DNA from: Oceanidesulfovibrio indonesiensis
Lineage (GTDB): Bacteria > Desulfobacterota > Desulfovibrionia > Desulfovibrionales > Desulfovibrionaceae
DNA: 64,000 bases
Direction: 5' to 3'
Assembly: GCF_007625075.1 (NCBI RefSeq)
Contig: NZ_QMIE01000002.1
Location: 311,873-375,872 of the forward strand
Translations under genes and position numbers: made by a program
Shown here: positions 25,186 to 33,821 of the stretch, piece by piece
How positions within the stretch are numbered: position 1 is the stretch's first letter
Layout of the letters: every line of letters starts with the position of its first letter
The notes under the pieces: generated by a model
What the model was told of the DNA's origin: nothing
What the model saw: only the letters and a program-made list of their open reading frames with translations
Database searches by the model: none

Positions 25186-28100
25186 CAGACGAGCAACGCC
25201 GTTTGCATCAGAACCGCTGGGGCAATGGGGTTATCCGTTTCATGCGCGCCGTCGTCGCCGGCTCCATGCGCACGAAGCTGCTGGTGGCCTTTCTGATCGT
25301 GTCGCTCGTGCCGCTGCTGGCGTTCGCGTACATCAACCACCGCTCAACGCTCGAGGCGTTGAACAATGCGGCATACCACTCTCTGGCAGCCGCGGCGCAG
25401 CAGTCCGCCTCCAGGCTGTCCGGGTTCGTGGAAGCGAACATCGAGATCATCGGAGCGGAGGCGCGGTTGCCCGCGCTGGCCGATTTTCTCAGCATGCCCC
25501 GGGTTCTGTCATCCTTCGCGCCTTTGCATGAGGAGTGCCGAAGGATATTGAACTCCTTTGCCGAGAAGAACTCCGTCTTTATCAATTCCTACGGACTCAT
25601 CGGCACGGACGGCACTGTGCTCGTGGATACGCGCAGAGTAAAGGAGGGCTGGAGCGAAGCCCGGCAGGAGTACTTCGAGCAGGCAATGAACACGGGCCTT
25701 CCATGCGTTTCCGGGGTTGATTACATACCAGAATACGGCCAGGCATTCATCCATTTTGCAAGCCCCGTGCTTGATAAACAGGGCAAGGCGCTCGGCGTGC
25801 TGCGGTCCTCATACAGCATCGCAATTTTTCAACAGATGCTCGCCCAGGATGCGGGTATAGCTGGAGATTATTCCGCACCGCTGCTCGTGGACGCCCGGGG
25901 GCGCATCCTGGCGTTCGGCCGGCTCTCCCACACCGGCCTGGCCGAATATTTGCTCAAGCCGGTACATACGCTGACATCCGGAGGGCAGGACGGAGAAAAC
26001 TCCATACGCAACGCGTTGGAATCGATCCCGACTGCCGCGAGGTACTTCACTACGCACCTCAAGCTCGGCGACGAGGGGCCGGAAGCCGTGGCCATGACCG
26101 AGGTGCCCAGCATGGACTGGCGCGTCTTCTTTCTGCAGCCGGAGGGCGTATTCCTGGCGCCGGCGCACAAGCAGACGCAATGGCTCGGCGGCCTTGCGGC
26201 GGCCATATCCTTTGTCGCCATTTTCGCTGCCGCCATCACCTCGCGCGTCATGACGCGGCCCATCACCAAACTCACCGAAGCCACACGGCGCGTGACCAGG
26301 GGGGACCTCCGGGTCAAGGCGCCGGTGTACTCCGAAGACGAGATAGGTTCGCTGGCCCGAGCTTTCAACGCCATGACCGGAGAGCTCGAACGACGAATCG
26401 AAACGGAAAACACCCTGGCGGACATCTCTCGCGAGTTCATCAACGTCCCGGCTAACGCCATGGCCGAGGCCATGCACTGGGCGTTGACGCGCCTGGCCAC
26501 GTTTCTGGGCCTGGATATGGGCATGGTCCTGTTGTCTAGTGGGGACACGGGCGGACCGGGGCGTTTCTTCGAACTCAGGCACATATGGCATGCGCCGGGC
26601 CTGGAACCGGAGCATGACCACGAAACCCTGCGCGACAGCTCCCTGGACTGGCTGGAGGAGCGCCTTCGAACAGAGGGGGCGTTCCACATCCCGAACATCG
26701 ACGACTTGCCGGAAGAGGCCGAGAGCATACGCAGGGCTTTTGCCGAGGAGGGCGTGCGTTCTCTGGCAGTGCTTCCATTTTTCTGCGGCGGCGAGTTCCG
26801 CGGCATGCTCTGCCTGGCCACGCTGGGCGAACGCGAGTTCGAGTTTTCCGAAGAGCACATGCGGCTTATCCGCCTGGTGAGCGAGATATTCGGCAATACG
26901 CTCGAACGGCAGGAGTCCCAGGAAGCCCTGCGGCAGAGCGAGGAACGCTACGCCCTGGCGCAGAAAGCGGCGAACATCGGCAGCTGGGAATGGGACATCA
27001 CCACGGGCAGGCTCTACTGGTCCGACGCGCTGGAACCGCTGTTCGGCTACGAAAACGGAGAGTTCCAGGGCACGTACAAGGCGTTTCTCGACAGGGTGCA
27101 CCCGGATGACCGCAAGATGGTCCTCGACGCCGCCGGCGCATCCTTTCGCCGCGGGGCCTCCTACAATGTGGAGCACCGTATTCTTCGCAAGGACGGCGAG
27201 GAACGCTGGGTGGCGGAAGTGGGCGAGGTGGTGCTCGACGCCGAAGGCCGGCCCCAGCGCATGCGGGGCATTCTGCAGGACATCACGGAACGCAAGTGGG
27301 CCGAGGATCTTCTGTCCAGGCTGAACCGCCAGCTCGAACAACTCGTGGAGGCGCGCACAAAAGACCTGGAAAACAAGGCGCACGAGCTGGAGGAGGCCAA
27401 CAAGCGGCTCCTGGCATTGGACGAGATGAAATCCACCTTCCTCACTTCGGTTTCGCATGAACTGCGAACGCCGCTCACTTCCGTGCTCGGCTTCACCCGG
27501 ATCATCATGCGGGATTTCAGGCGCATGTTTCTTCCCATCGCCAGACAGGAGGGCGGTGTGATCCACAAGCGCTCTGAACGCATCCTGGAAAATCTCGCGA
27601 TCATCGCGGACGAAGGCGACCGACTCACCAGAATGGTGAACGACGTGCTCGATCTTTCCAAGATCGAATCCGGGCGCATGGTCTGGCGCGACCGCGAAAT
27701 AGACCTCAAGGCCGCCATCAACCAGGCTATCCGGTCCGTGGGCGGCCAGTTGCGCGGCAAGCCGGAAGTCTCGCTGAAAGTGCAGGTGGAGGAGGGCATG
27801 CCCAGAATTCAGATGGACCCGGACCGGCTCTCCCAGCTGCTTCTGAACATCGTGGGCAACGCCGTGAAGTTCACCGAGCACGGCAAGGTGGTGGTGCAGG
27901 CCTGCGCGCCGACTCAAGATGCCGTTCAGGTGCGGGTGAAGGACTCGGGATCAGGCATAGAGCGCGAGGAACTGGGCAAGATATTCGACAAATTTCACCA
28001 GGCCGCGCGACGGGACAAGGTGGGCGACAAACCACCCGGCACGGGACTGGGACTTTCCATCTGCCAGCAGATCGTGGAATACTACGGCGGAATCCTGTGG

Positions 28101-28199
28101 GTGGAATCGGAACCGGGCAAAGGGTCCACGTTCGTCTTCGAGCTTCCAGTGCACAATGAAGAGTCCGTATCCGGCGCCGCTTCAGTCCACGCTGTCTGA
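25182..28199 (+). CDS. Multi-domain sensor histidine kinase coupled to a solute-binding protein
   Basis: The 1005-residue kinase has a membrane helix at about 32-51, a periplasmic dCache-like domain (about 55-330; YGLIGTDGTVLVDTR, then DYIPEYGQAFIHFASPV), a second helix near 338-360, HAMP, a GAF-like domain (about 425-575), a PAS domain (about 590-715), a coiled coil, HisKA with H759 in VSHELRTPL, and an ATPase domain ending GTGLGLSICQQIV. The start is GTG 25182, which overlaps the upstream TGA by four bases (GTGA) and has GGAGG at 25171-25175, so translation is coupled to the binding protein. The C-terminal half is highly similar to that of the kinase at 16265. No response regulator is adjacent. 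Confidence 0.88.
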   Translation: MTDEQRRLHQNRWGNGVIRFMRAVVAGSMRTKLLVAFLIVSLVPLLAFAYINHRSTLEALNNAAYHSLAAAAQQSASRLSGFVEANIEIIGAEARLPALADFLSMPRVLSSFAPLHEECRRILNSFAEKNSVFINSYGLIGTDGTVLVDTRRVKEGWSEARQEYFEQAMNTGLPCVSGVDYIPEYGQAFIHFASPVLDKQGKALGVLRSSYSIAIFQQMLAQDAGIAGDYSAPLLVDARGRILAFGRLSHTGLAEYLLKPVHTLTSGGQDGENSIRNALESIPTAARYFTTHLKLGDEGPEAVAMTEVPSMDWRVFFLQPEGVFLAPAHKQTQWLGGLAAAISFVAIFAAAITSRVMTRPITKLTEATRRVTRGDLRVKAPVYSEDEIGSLARAFNAMTGELERRIETENTLADISREFINVPANAMAEAMHWALTRLATFLGLDMGMVLLSSGDTGGPGRFFELRHIWHAPGLEPEHDHETLRDSSLDWLEERLRTEGAFHIPNIDDLPEEAESIRRAFAEEGVRSLAVLPFFCGGEFRGMLCLATLGEREFEFSEEHMRLIRLVSEIFGNTLERQESQEALRQSEERYALAQKAANIGSWEWDITTGRLYWSDALEPLFGYENGEFQGTYKAFLDRVHPDDRKMVLDAAGASFRRGASYNVEHRILRKDGEERWVAEVGEVVLDAEGRPQRMRGILQDITERKWAEDLLSRLNRQLEQLVEARTKDLENKAHELEEANKRLLALDEMKSTFLTSVSHELRTPLTSVLGFTRIIMRDFRRMFLPIARQEGGVIHKRSERILENLAIIADEGDRLTRMVNDVLDLSKIESGRMVWRDREIDLKAAINQAIRSVGGQLRGKPEVSLKVQVEEGMPRIQMDPDRLSQLLLNIVGNAVKFTEHGKVVVQACAPTQDAVQVRVKDSGSGIEREELGKIFDKFHQAARRDKVGDKPPGTGLGLSICQQIVEYYGGILWVESEPGKGSTFVFELPVHNEESVSGAASVHAV

Positions 28200-28299
28200 C
28201 GCGCCCCGGCCCCCCACAGCAGTCGGAACGTTCGGCCTGTTTCCTCACAATCTCCGGCCATGGTCACCGGCCGGCGCCATACACAAAGGAGTCTGTACC

Positions 28300-28815
28300 G
28301 TGGCAGTCGCACTCTCTCCCATCGGCGTCATCCGTTCGCCGCACACAACGCCGCAGGGTATGCCTATCCAGCCCAGCGGAGCGCGCGGCGTGCGGGGCTC
28401 CATCGAGCTCGATCCGCAATACGTAGAAGGGCTTGCCGATATCGAAGGGTTCTCCCATATCATCGTGCTGTATCACTTCCACGCCTCCGGCGAAGCCAAA
28501 CTCACGGTCACGCCGTATCTGGACAAGACCGCGCACGGCGTGTTCGCCACACGCGCGCCGTCCAGGCCCAACCCGCTGGGGCTGTCCGTGGTCAGGCTGA
28601 TCGGAGTCGAAGGCCCGGTGTTGGAACTGGAGGACGTGGACATCCTTGATGGCACGCCCGTGCTGGACATCAAACCCTACGTGCCGGCGTTCGACGCCCC
28701 GCATGGCGAAATCCGCGCGGGATGGCTGGAAGACAAGGACGACGATGCCGGGGCGGCGCGTGCGGACGAGCGATTCCATGCCGACGCCCTGCCGAAAGCG
28801 AACGGGAGCGGGTGA
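28300..28815 (+). CDS. TrmO-like tRNA t6A37 N6-methyltransferase family protein
   Basis: The 171-residue protein belongs to the TrmO/TsaA (UPF0066) family, a beta-barrel SAM-dependent methyltransferase that acts on t6A37 of tRNA in E. coli. Recognisable motifs are LSPIGVIRSPH, the central IVLYHFHAS and the invariant-looking ATRAPSRPNPLGLSVVRL. It lacks the C-terminal extension of the E. coli enzyme, like archaeal and many deltaproteobacterial members, for which other substrates are possible. GTG 28300 is chosen because AAAGGAG (28285-28291) lies at ideal distance. Two bases separate its stop codon from the ABC ATPase start, so they form an operon. Confidence 0.85.
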   Translation: MAVALSPIGVIRSPHTTPQGMPIQPSGARGVRGSIELDPQYVEGLADIEGFSHIIVLYHFHASGEAKLTVTPYLDKTAHGVFATRAPSRPNPLGLSVVRLIGVEGPVLELEDVDILDGTPVLDIKPYVPAFDAPHGEIRAGWLEDKDDDAGAARADERFHADALPKANGSG

Positions 28816-28817
28816 TC

Positions 28818-29609
28818 ATGCGCCTTCAGATGGACATATCAAAACGGCTGCACAGCCGCGGCCGGACCTTTGATCTGCGCAGCTGTTTTTCCACGGGCGA
28901 CCGCCATGTTGTGTTGTTCGGACCATCCGGGTCGGGCAAATCGCTCACGCTGCAGGCCCTGGCCGGACTGCTGACGCCGGATGAAGGGTCTATCATGGTG
29001 GATGGCGCGACATTTTTCGATTCGTCCAGAAAAGTAGACATGCCGGCGCGAAAGCGCCAGGTCGGCTACGTATTCCAGGACTATGCGCTTTTCCCTCACC
29101 TGACCGTGCGCAGGAATGTGGCATTCGGTCTGAAAGGGCTGGGCAGGTCGCTGAGTTCGCAGCAGCGCGACGACGTCGAAGAAATGCTCTCCCTGCTGGG
29201 GCTGGCGGAGATAGCCGGCAACCTGCCGTCCGAGATATCCGGCGGCCAGCGCCAGCGTACCGCGCTGGCGCGGGCGCTGGTCACAAGGCCGCGACTGCTT
29301 CTGCTGGACGAGCCATTCTCCGCCCTGGACGAGCCGCTGCGCATGGCCATGCGGCGGGAGGTGCTGCGCATTCTTGAGTATTTCGACATGCCCCTGGTGC
29401 TGGTGACCCACGACCCGGCAGACGTGGCCCTGTTCGGCAGCACCGTGGTCATGTCCAGGGACGGCGAGGTGCAGGAGACCGTGACCCTGGCCCAGCTGGA
29501 AGCGCGTGGGTCGAGTCTCCAGGCGGCCTTGAGCGCGTGGTTCGAGAGATCTGCCGCTACATCTCCACTCCGGGCTGAGCTGGTAAACCCGCCTGCGCCG
29601 GATGCTTGA
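28818..29609 (+). CDS. Molybdate/tungstate-type ABC transporter ATPase (orphan)
   Basis: The 263-residue protein has a full ABC ATPase set: Walker A GPSGSGKS (35-42), Q-loop VFQDYALFPHLTV, signature SGGQRQR, Walker B LLLLDEPFSALDEP and the switch histidine in VTHD. The short N-terminus, MRLQMDISKRL, and overall sequence resemble ModC/WtpC-type importers; the C-terminal TOBE domain of full-length ModC is missing. No permease or binding-protein gene is next to it; the only operon partner is the TrmO-like gene two bases upstream. Its 3' end overlaps the convergent cobO gene by 53 bases. The transported ion is inferred weakly. Confidence 0.85.
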   Translation: MRLQMDISKRLHSRGRTFDLRSCFSTGDRHVVLFGPSGSGKSLTLQALAGLLTPDEGSIMVDGATFFDSSRKVDMPARKRQVGYVFQDYALFPHLTVRRNVAFGLKGLGRSLSSQQRDDVEEMLSLLGLAEIAGNLPSEISGGQRQRTALARALVTRPRLLLLDEPFSALDEPLRMAMRREVLRILEYFDMPLVLVTHDPADVALFGSTVVMSRDGEVQETVTLAQLEARGSSLQAALSAWFERSAATSPLRAELVNPPAPDA

Positions 29610-30123
29610 TATCGCGCATTTCGGTGACGAGATCGGCGCGTTCGGCCAGCCAGGGCGGCAGGCCCCGGCCTGTGAGCACGATGTGTGGCGGGTTGGCGCG
29701 TTTTTCCACGATCGTGCCTGAGTGGCCGATGAGCCGTTCCACTTCTTCGCGCGTTACCAGTTCCGATCCGAGAGCGTAGAGGATTTCATCGAGCACCAGC
29801 AGGTCCACGGGCCGGCGCCGTGCCATGCCGGTGCCTTCCTGTTCCGGCGTGGGCGGCAGGAGACGCGCTTCGGCCCATTCCAGCACGGCCAGCGCCGCGG
29901 CGCGGTGTTTGTCGTATGTGTCGGGGTTGCGGTAGAAGCCCAGTCCGCCGGCCAGGAAATCATCCCCCAGCTCGACCTCCAGAAAACGTTGCTCCCCGGC
30001 AGCGCCCGGCCGCTTGAGGAACTGGCCGAACGCCACGGCGAGGCCCCCGCCGATGCCGCGAACCGCCTGGCCCACGGCGGCCGTGGTCTTGCCCTTGCCT
30101 TCTCCGGTGTAGACTATGATCAT
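29557..30123 (-). CDS. cobO: Cob(I)yrinic acid a,c-diamide adenosyltransferase
   Basis: The 188-residue enzyme transfers the adenosyl group from ATP to the cobalt of corrinoids, making adenosylcobalamin. The N-terminal P-loop GEGKGKTTAA (7-16) is the unusual form typical of CobO/CobA. Further motifs are GGLGFYRNPDTYDKHRA, DLLVLDEILYALG and HIVLTGRGLPPWL. The ATG overlaps the amrS stop codon (ATGA), so the two genes are translationally coupled. Length and order are normal for the family. No other cobalamin genes lie in the window, although a B12-dependent radical SAM protein occurs at 18099. Confidence 0.93.
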   Translation of the reverse strand: MIIVYTGEGKGKTTAAVGQAVRGIGGGLAVAFGQFLKRPGAAGEQRFLEVELGDDFLAGGLGFYRNPDTYDKHRAAALAVLEWAEARLLPPTPEQEGTGMARRRPVDLLVLDEILYALGSELVTREEVERLIGHSGTIVEKRANPPHIVLTGRGLPPWLAERADLVTEMRDIKHPAQAGLPAQPGVEM

Positions 30124-31154
30124 CCTGCGTATCGGTCCTCGAGAGCGTTCATGGCCACGCCGTGCACCGGTCTGCCGCACGACGCGCATTTGGAAAGATC
30201 CGCCTTGACGATGCGGAAGCCCTGGCGGTGCACAGCCACGGCGTTGCAATCCGGACAATAGGTGTTGTTGCCGGGATGCCCCGGCACGTTGCCCACATAC
30301 ACATACAGGAGGCCGGCCTTCTTGCCAATGTCGTAGGCCATCTCCAGCGTTTCTGTGGGCGTGGAGTCGCGGTCCGTGAGCTTGTACGTGGGGTGGAAGC
30401 GGGAGATGTGCCAGGGCACCTCCGGGCCGAGTTCGTCCGCGATGAAGCGGGCCAGCCTGGCGAGCTCATCGCGGCTGTCGTTGGCGCCGGGGATCACCAG
30501 GGTGGTTATCTCCAGCCACCAGGGACTCTTGGCGATGCGCTTCAGGTTGTTCTTCACCGGAGCCAGCTTGGCGCCGCAGTAGACCTCGTAGAAATCTTCC
30601 GAAAAGGCCTTGAGGTCGATGTTGGCGGCGTCGATGTGCAGCCCCAGCTCGTCCAGACACTGGGGACTCATGAAGCCGTTGGACACGAGCACGTTCTTCA
30701 GGCCCCGTTCGTGCGCCAGTTTGGCCGTAGGCAGCACCAGTTCAAAGAAAATAGTGGGTTCGGAATACGTGTAGGATATGGAGTGCGCACCGGATCGTTC
30801 AGCCGCGTCCACGATCTGTATGGGGGAATACTTTTGCCCCTCCACGTCGCGTCCCTGCTTGGGCGGAAAGGAGAGCGAGTAATTCTGGCAAAAGGAGCAG
30901 GACAGGTTGCACCCCATGGTGCCTACGGAGAAGCTGGTGGTGCCGGGGTAGAAGTGATACAGGGGCTTCTTCTCGATGGGGTCCACGTTTGCCGCGGCCA
31001 CGCGATCCGCCACCAGGGTGTAGAGCTCGCCTTCGCGGTTCACGCGGACGCCGCATTTGCCGCGCTCGCCCGGGGGGATGCGGCAGAAATGGCTGCACAG
31101 CTGGCACAGTACGATGTCGTCATCCTGTTTCTTCCAGAGAAGAGCGGGTTGCAT
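30120..31154 (-). CDS. amrS: AmmeMemoRadiSam system radical SAM enzyme
   Basis: The 344-residue protein is a PflA-like radical SAM enzyme with the cluster motif C82-X3-C86-X2-C89 (TMGCNLSCSFCQNYSLS). It also has an N-terminal cysteine set (C17, C20, C24, C34) and a C-terminal zinc-ribbon-like set (YCPDCNAV, CASCGRPVHG), the arrangement of AmrS. AmrS proteins are normally linked to AmrA (AMMECR1) and AmrB (Memo); neither is in this window. The biological product remains unclear in the family. AGGAGG lies correctly before the ATG. Its stop overlaps the cobO start. Confidence 0.92.
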   Translation of the reverse strand: MQPALLWKKQDDDIVLCQLCSHFCRIPPGERGKCGVRVNREGELYTLVADRVAAANVDPIEKKPLYHFYPGTTSFSVGTMGCNLSCSFCQNYSLSFPPKQGRDVEGQKYSPIQIVDAAERSGAHSISYTYSEPTIFFELVLPTAKLAHERGLKNVLVSNGFMSPQCLDELGLHIDAANIDLKAFSEDFYEVYCGAKLAPVKNNLKRIAKSPWWLEITTLVIPGANDSRDELARLARFIADELGPEVPWHISRFHPTYKLTDRDSTPTETLEMAYDIGKKAGLLYVYVGNVPGHPGNNTYCPDCNAVAVHRQGFRIVKADLSKCASCGRPVHGVAMNALEDRYAG

Positions 31155-31315
31155 CTCGAAAACCTCCTGACGAGCCGTTGGAAAAGTGATTGTTGCAGAT
31201 TGTACAACAATGTTGGGGGCAGGTCGGGAAAAAGGTCAAAGCCGAAGCGTGCTTCCAGTACATGGGGTGGCCTTTTTTTAAGCAACGCAGCCCTCGGACG
31301 TTTTTCAGCAGTCTC

Positions 31316-31588
31316 CTAAGGCTTGGGTCTGGGCGGGCCGACGCGCACCTCGGGGACGATAATGAGCGGGTACTCCCGGGTCCGGTTTTCCTCCTTGGGA
31401 GCAGGCCGAGACTGGATCACCGTATCCTGCCCGGGGCCGCTCTCGATGACCATGGAGCCGGAGTCCGGAAAGGTTCCCATGTACCGGTCGCGCCGGGGAG
31501 CTTCCGGCGTGGCGTTTTGCGCGAGGGACGAGCCGGCGGGGAGCAGCAGGACCGCCAGGACAAATGTCGAAGTAATGATCGTTCGCAT
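31316..31588 (-). CDS. Small secreted proline-rich protein
   Basis: A 90-residue protein with a Sec signal peptide (MRTIITSTFVLAVLLLPAGS, cleavage near SLAQNA) and a short, polar mature part rich in proline and arginine, ending in PEVRVGPPRPKP. No family is recognised. GGGAGA precedes the ATG. Its start codon coincides with the -35 element of the divergent purM promoter, so transcription of the two is likely to interfere. The gene is probably real because of the signal peptide and ribosome site; its role is unknown. Confidence 0.7.
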   Translation of the reverse strand: MRTIITSTFVLAVLLLPAGSSLAQNATPEAPRRDRYMGTFPDSGSMVIESGPGQDTVIQSRPAPKEENRTREYPLIIVPEVRVGPPRPKP

Positions 31589-31616
31589 TGCGGGTGTCTC
31601 CCGGAGACGCTATAAT
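31588..31616 (+). promoter_or_regulatory. Sigma-70 promoter of purM
   Basis: TTGCGG (31588-31593) and a perfect TATAAT (31611-31616) are separated by exactly 17 bases. Transcription would begin near 31623, giving a leader of about 97 bases before purM. No purine riboswitch or clear PurR site is seen in the leader. Confidence 0.7.
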
Positions 31617-31719
31617 ATTGTCTTCCAAAATACGCGGGGGAGGGCTGGATGAAAACCCTTCCTCAAAGAAAATACCCAAACACTTTCCGTTCTCAGCGGT
31701 AAAAAATGGAGCAACAAGC

Positions 31720-32778
<1,059 letters not shown>

Positions 32779-32809
32779 GCGACGGACAATCGACACGACG
32801 TACATCAAG

Positions 32810-32845
32810 CGGGCGAGAGAAGCATCCTCTCGTCCGTTTCTTTTT
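32810..32845 (+). terminator. Rho-independent terminator of purM
   Basis: CGGGCGAGAG (32810-32819) pairs with CTCTCGTCCG (32827-32836, one G-T pair) around a seven-base loop, followed by TTTCTTTTT. Confidence 0.85.
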
Positions 32846-32946
32846 GGCAATGATAGAATCTTCCGATGTGTGGCATGGTTTTCGCTTGGCGTGCTCCATA
32901 CAGCCTTTTGGCAATTCGCATCCGCCATGGAGCAAGGAGAGACGTC

Positions 32947-33807
32947 ATGCTGCTGCAATGCCCCTCGTGTCGCTTGAACGCCCACATACCGAACCGTCTG
33001 GAAGGGAAGGCCGTGGAGTGCCCCCGTTGCAAAACCGTGGGCTACGCCGGCCGCCGACCCGGCGGGCTGGCGAACCTCAAGCCCCTGCCCGAACCGGCCG
33101 AAACCGCAACACTCGACGGCTATCTGGACCATATCGAAAGGGAGCTGACCGGCCCTTTTTCGGAGGATCTGTGTGGCGAGACGCCGCGTGACGTCGCGTT
33201 CTACAACCTGCCCGGAGAACCACTCTACGAGGACATGCTCCGGATGGAGCTGGCTGCGCTCGTCAAAAAAACGGCGTCATTTTCGGAGAACCGTCGCCCG
33301 GCATGCGAGATGGAACAGGTTCGACGCGACACCGGCCTTGCTGCGGTCAATGAACTCATCGCCGCTGCAGAAATCGGGCAGAATACAGCCGTAACGTGTG
33401 CCGGAATACGGAATGCCGGGTATGCCGAACGCCGGGCGTGTCCCCGCATGGATGCGGCTGACATTGCCATTGAGATCGGGAATGGCGGTAGTCGCTTCGC
33501 CCTCGAAAATATCAGTGTTTCCGGTGCGTTTGTTGTGGGTGGACAAGGCGGACTGCACAAGGGCGACCGAGTGCGGTTTCGACTGGTGCACGTTCGCGAG
33601 GAAACTGCGCACGTGTCGGCCGGATTTCTGCACGATCTGGGCTCCATGGAGGCTCGTGTCGTGCGCGCGGACGAGGCCGGCGCAGGGCTCGCCTTCGAGA
33701 ACCTCACCGGCTTTGGGACCCGTCGTCTTGCCGGGCTGGTGGCCAGGCTGGCCAGGCAGCGTAACGAAGCGAATATCCCGAACATGCAGGAAGCGCAGGG
33801 CTTCTGA
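32947..33807 (+). CDS. Zinc-ribbon and PilZ domain protein
   Basis: The 286-residue protein starts with a zinc ribbon (C5-X2-C8 and C25-X2-C28, LLQCPSCRLNAHIPNRL). A helical middle region follows, and the C-terminal part from about residue 160 is a PilZ domain. The PilZ signatures for c-di-GMP are present: R163-X3-R167 (RACPR) and NISVSGAFV as the second motif. It probably responds to c-di-GMP in the cytoplasm; the zinc ribbon may bind a partner or nucleic acid. AGGAGA precedes the ATG at 32947. The gene lies downstream of the purM terminator. Confidence 0.8.
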   Translation: MLLQCPSCRLNAHIPNRLEGKAVECPRCKTVGYAGRRPGGLANLKPLPEPAETATLDGYLDHIERELTGPFSEDLCGETPRDVAFYNLPGEPLYEDMLRMELAALVKKTASFSENRRPACEMEQVRRDTGLAAVNELIAAAEIGQNTAVTCAGIRNAGYAERRACPRMDAADIAIEIGNGGSRFALENISVSGAFVVGGQGGLHKGDRVRFRLVHVREETAHVSAGFLHDLGSMEARVVRADEAGAGLAFENLTGFGTRRLAGLVARLARQRNEANIPNMQEAQGF

Positions 33808-33821
33808 GTCATGCCGGTTCG

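Noticed and set aside
28818-29609. Complete molybdate transport operon
   Set aside because: No binding-protein or permease gene lies on either side.
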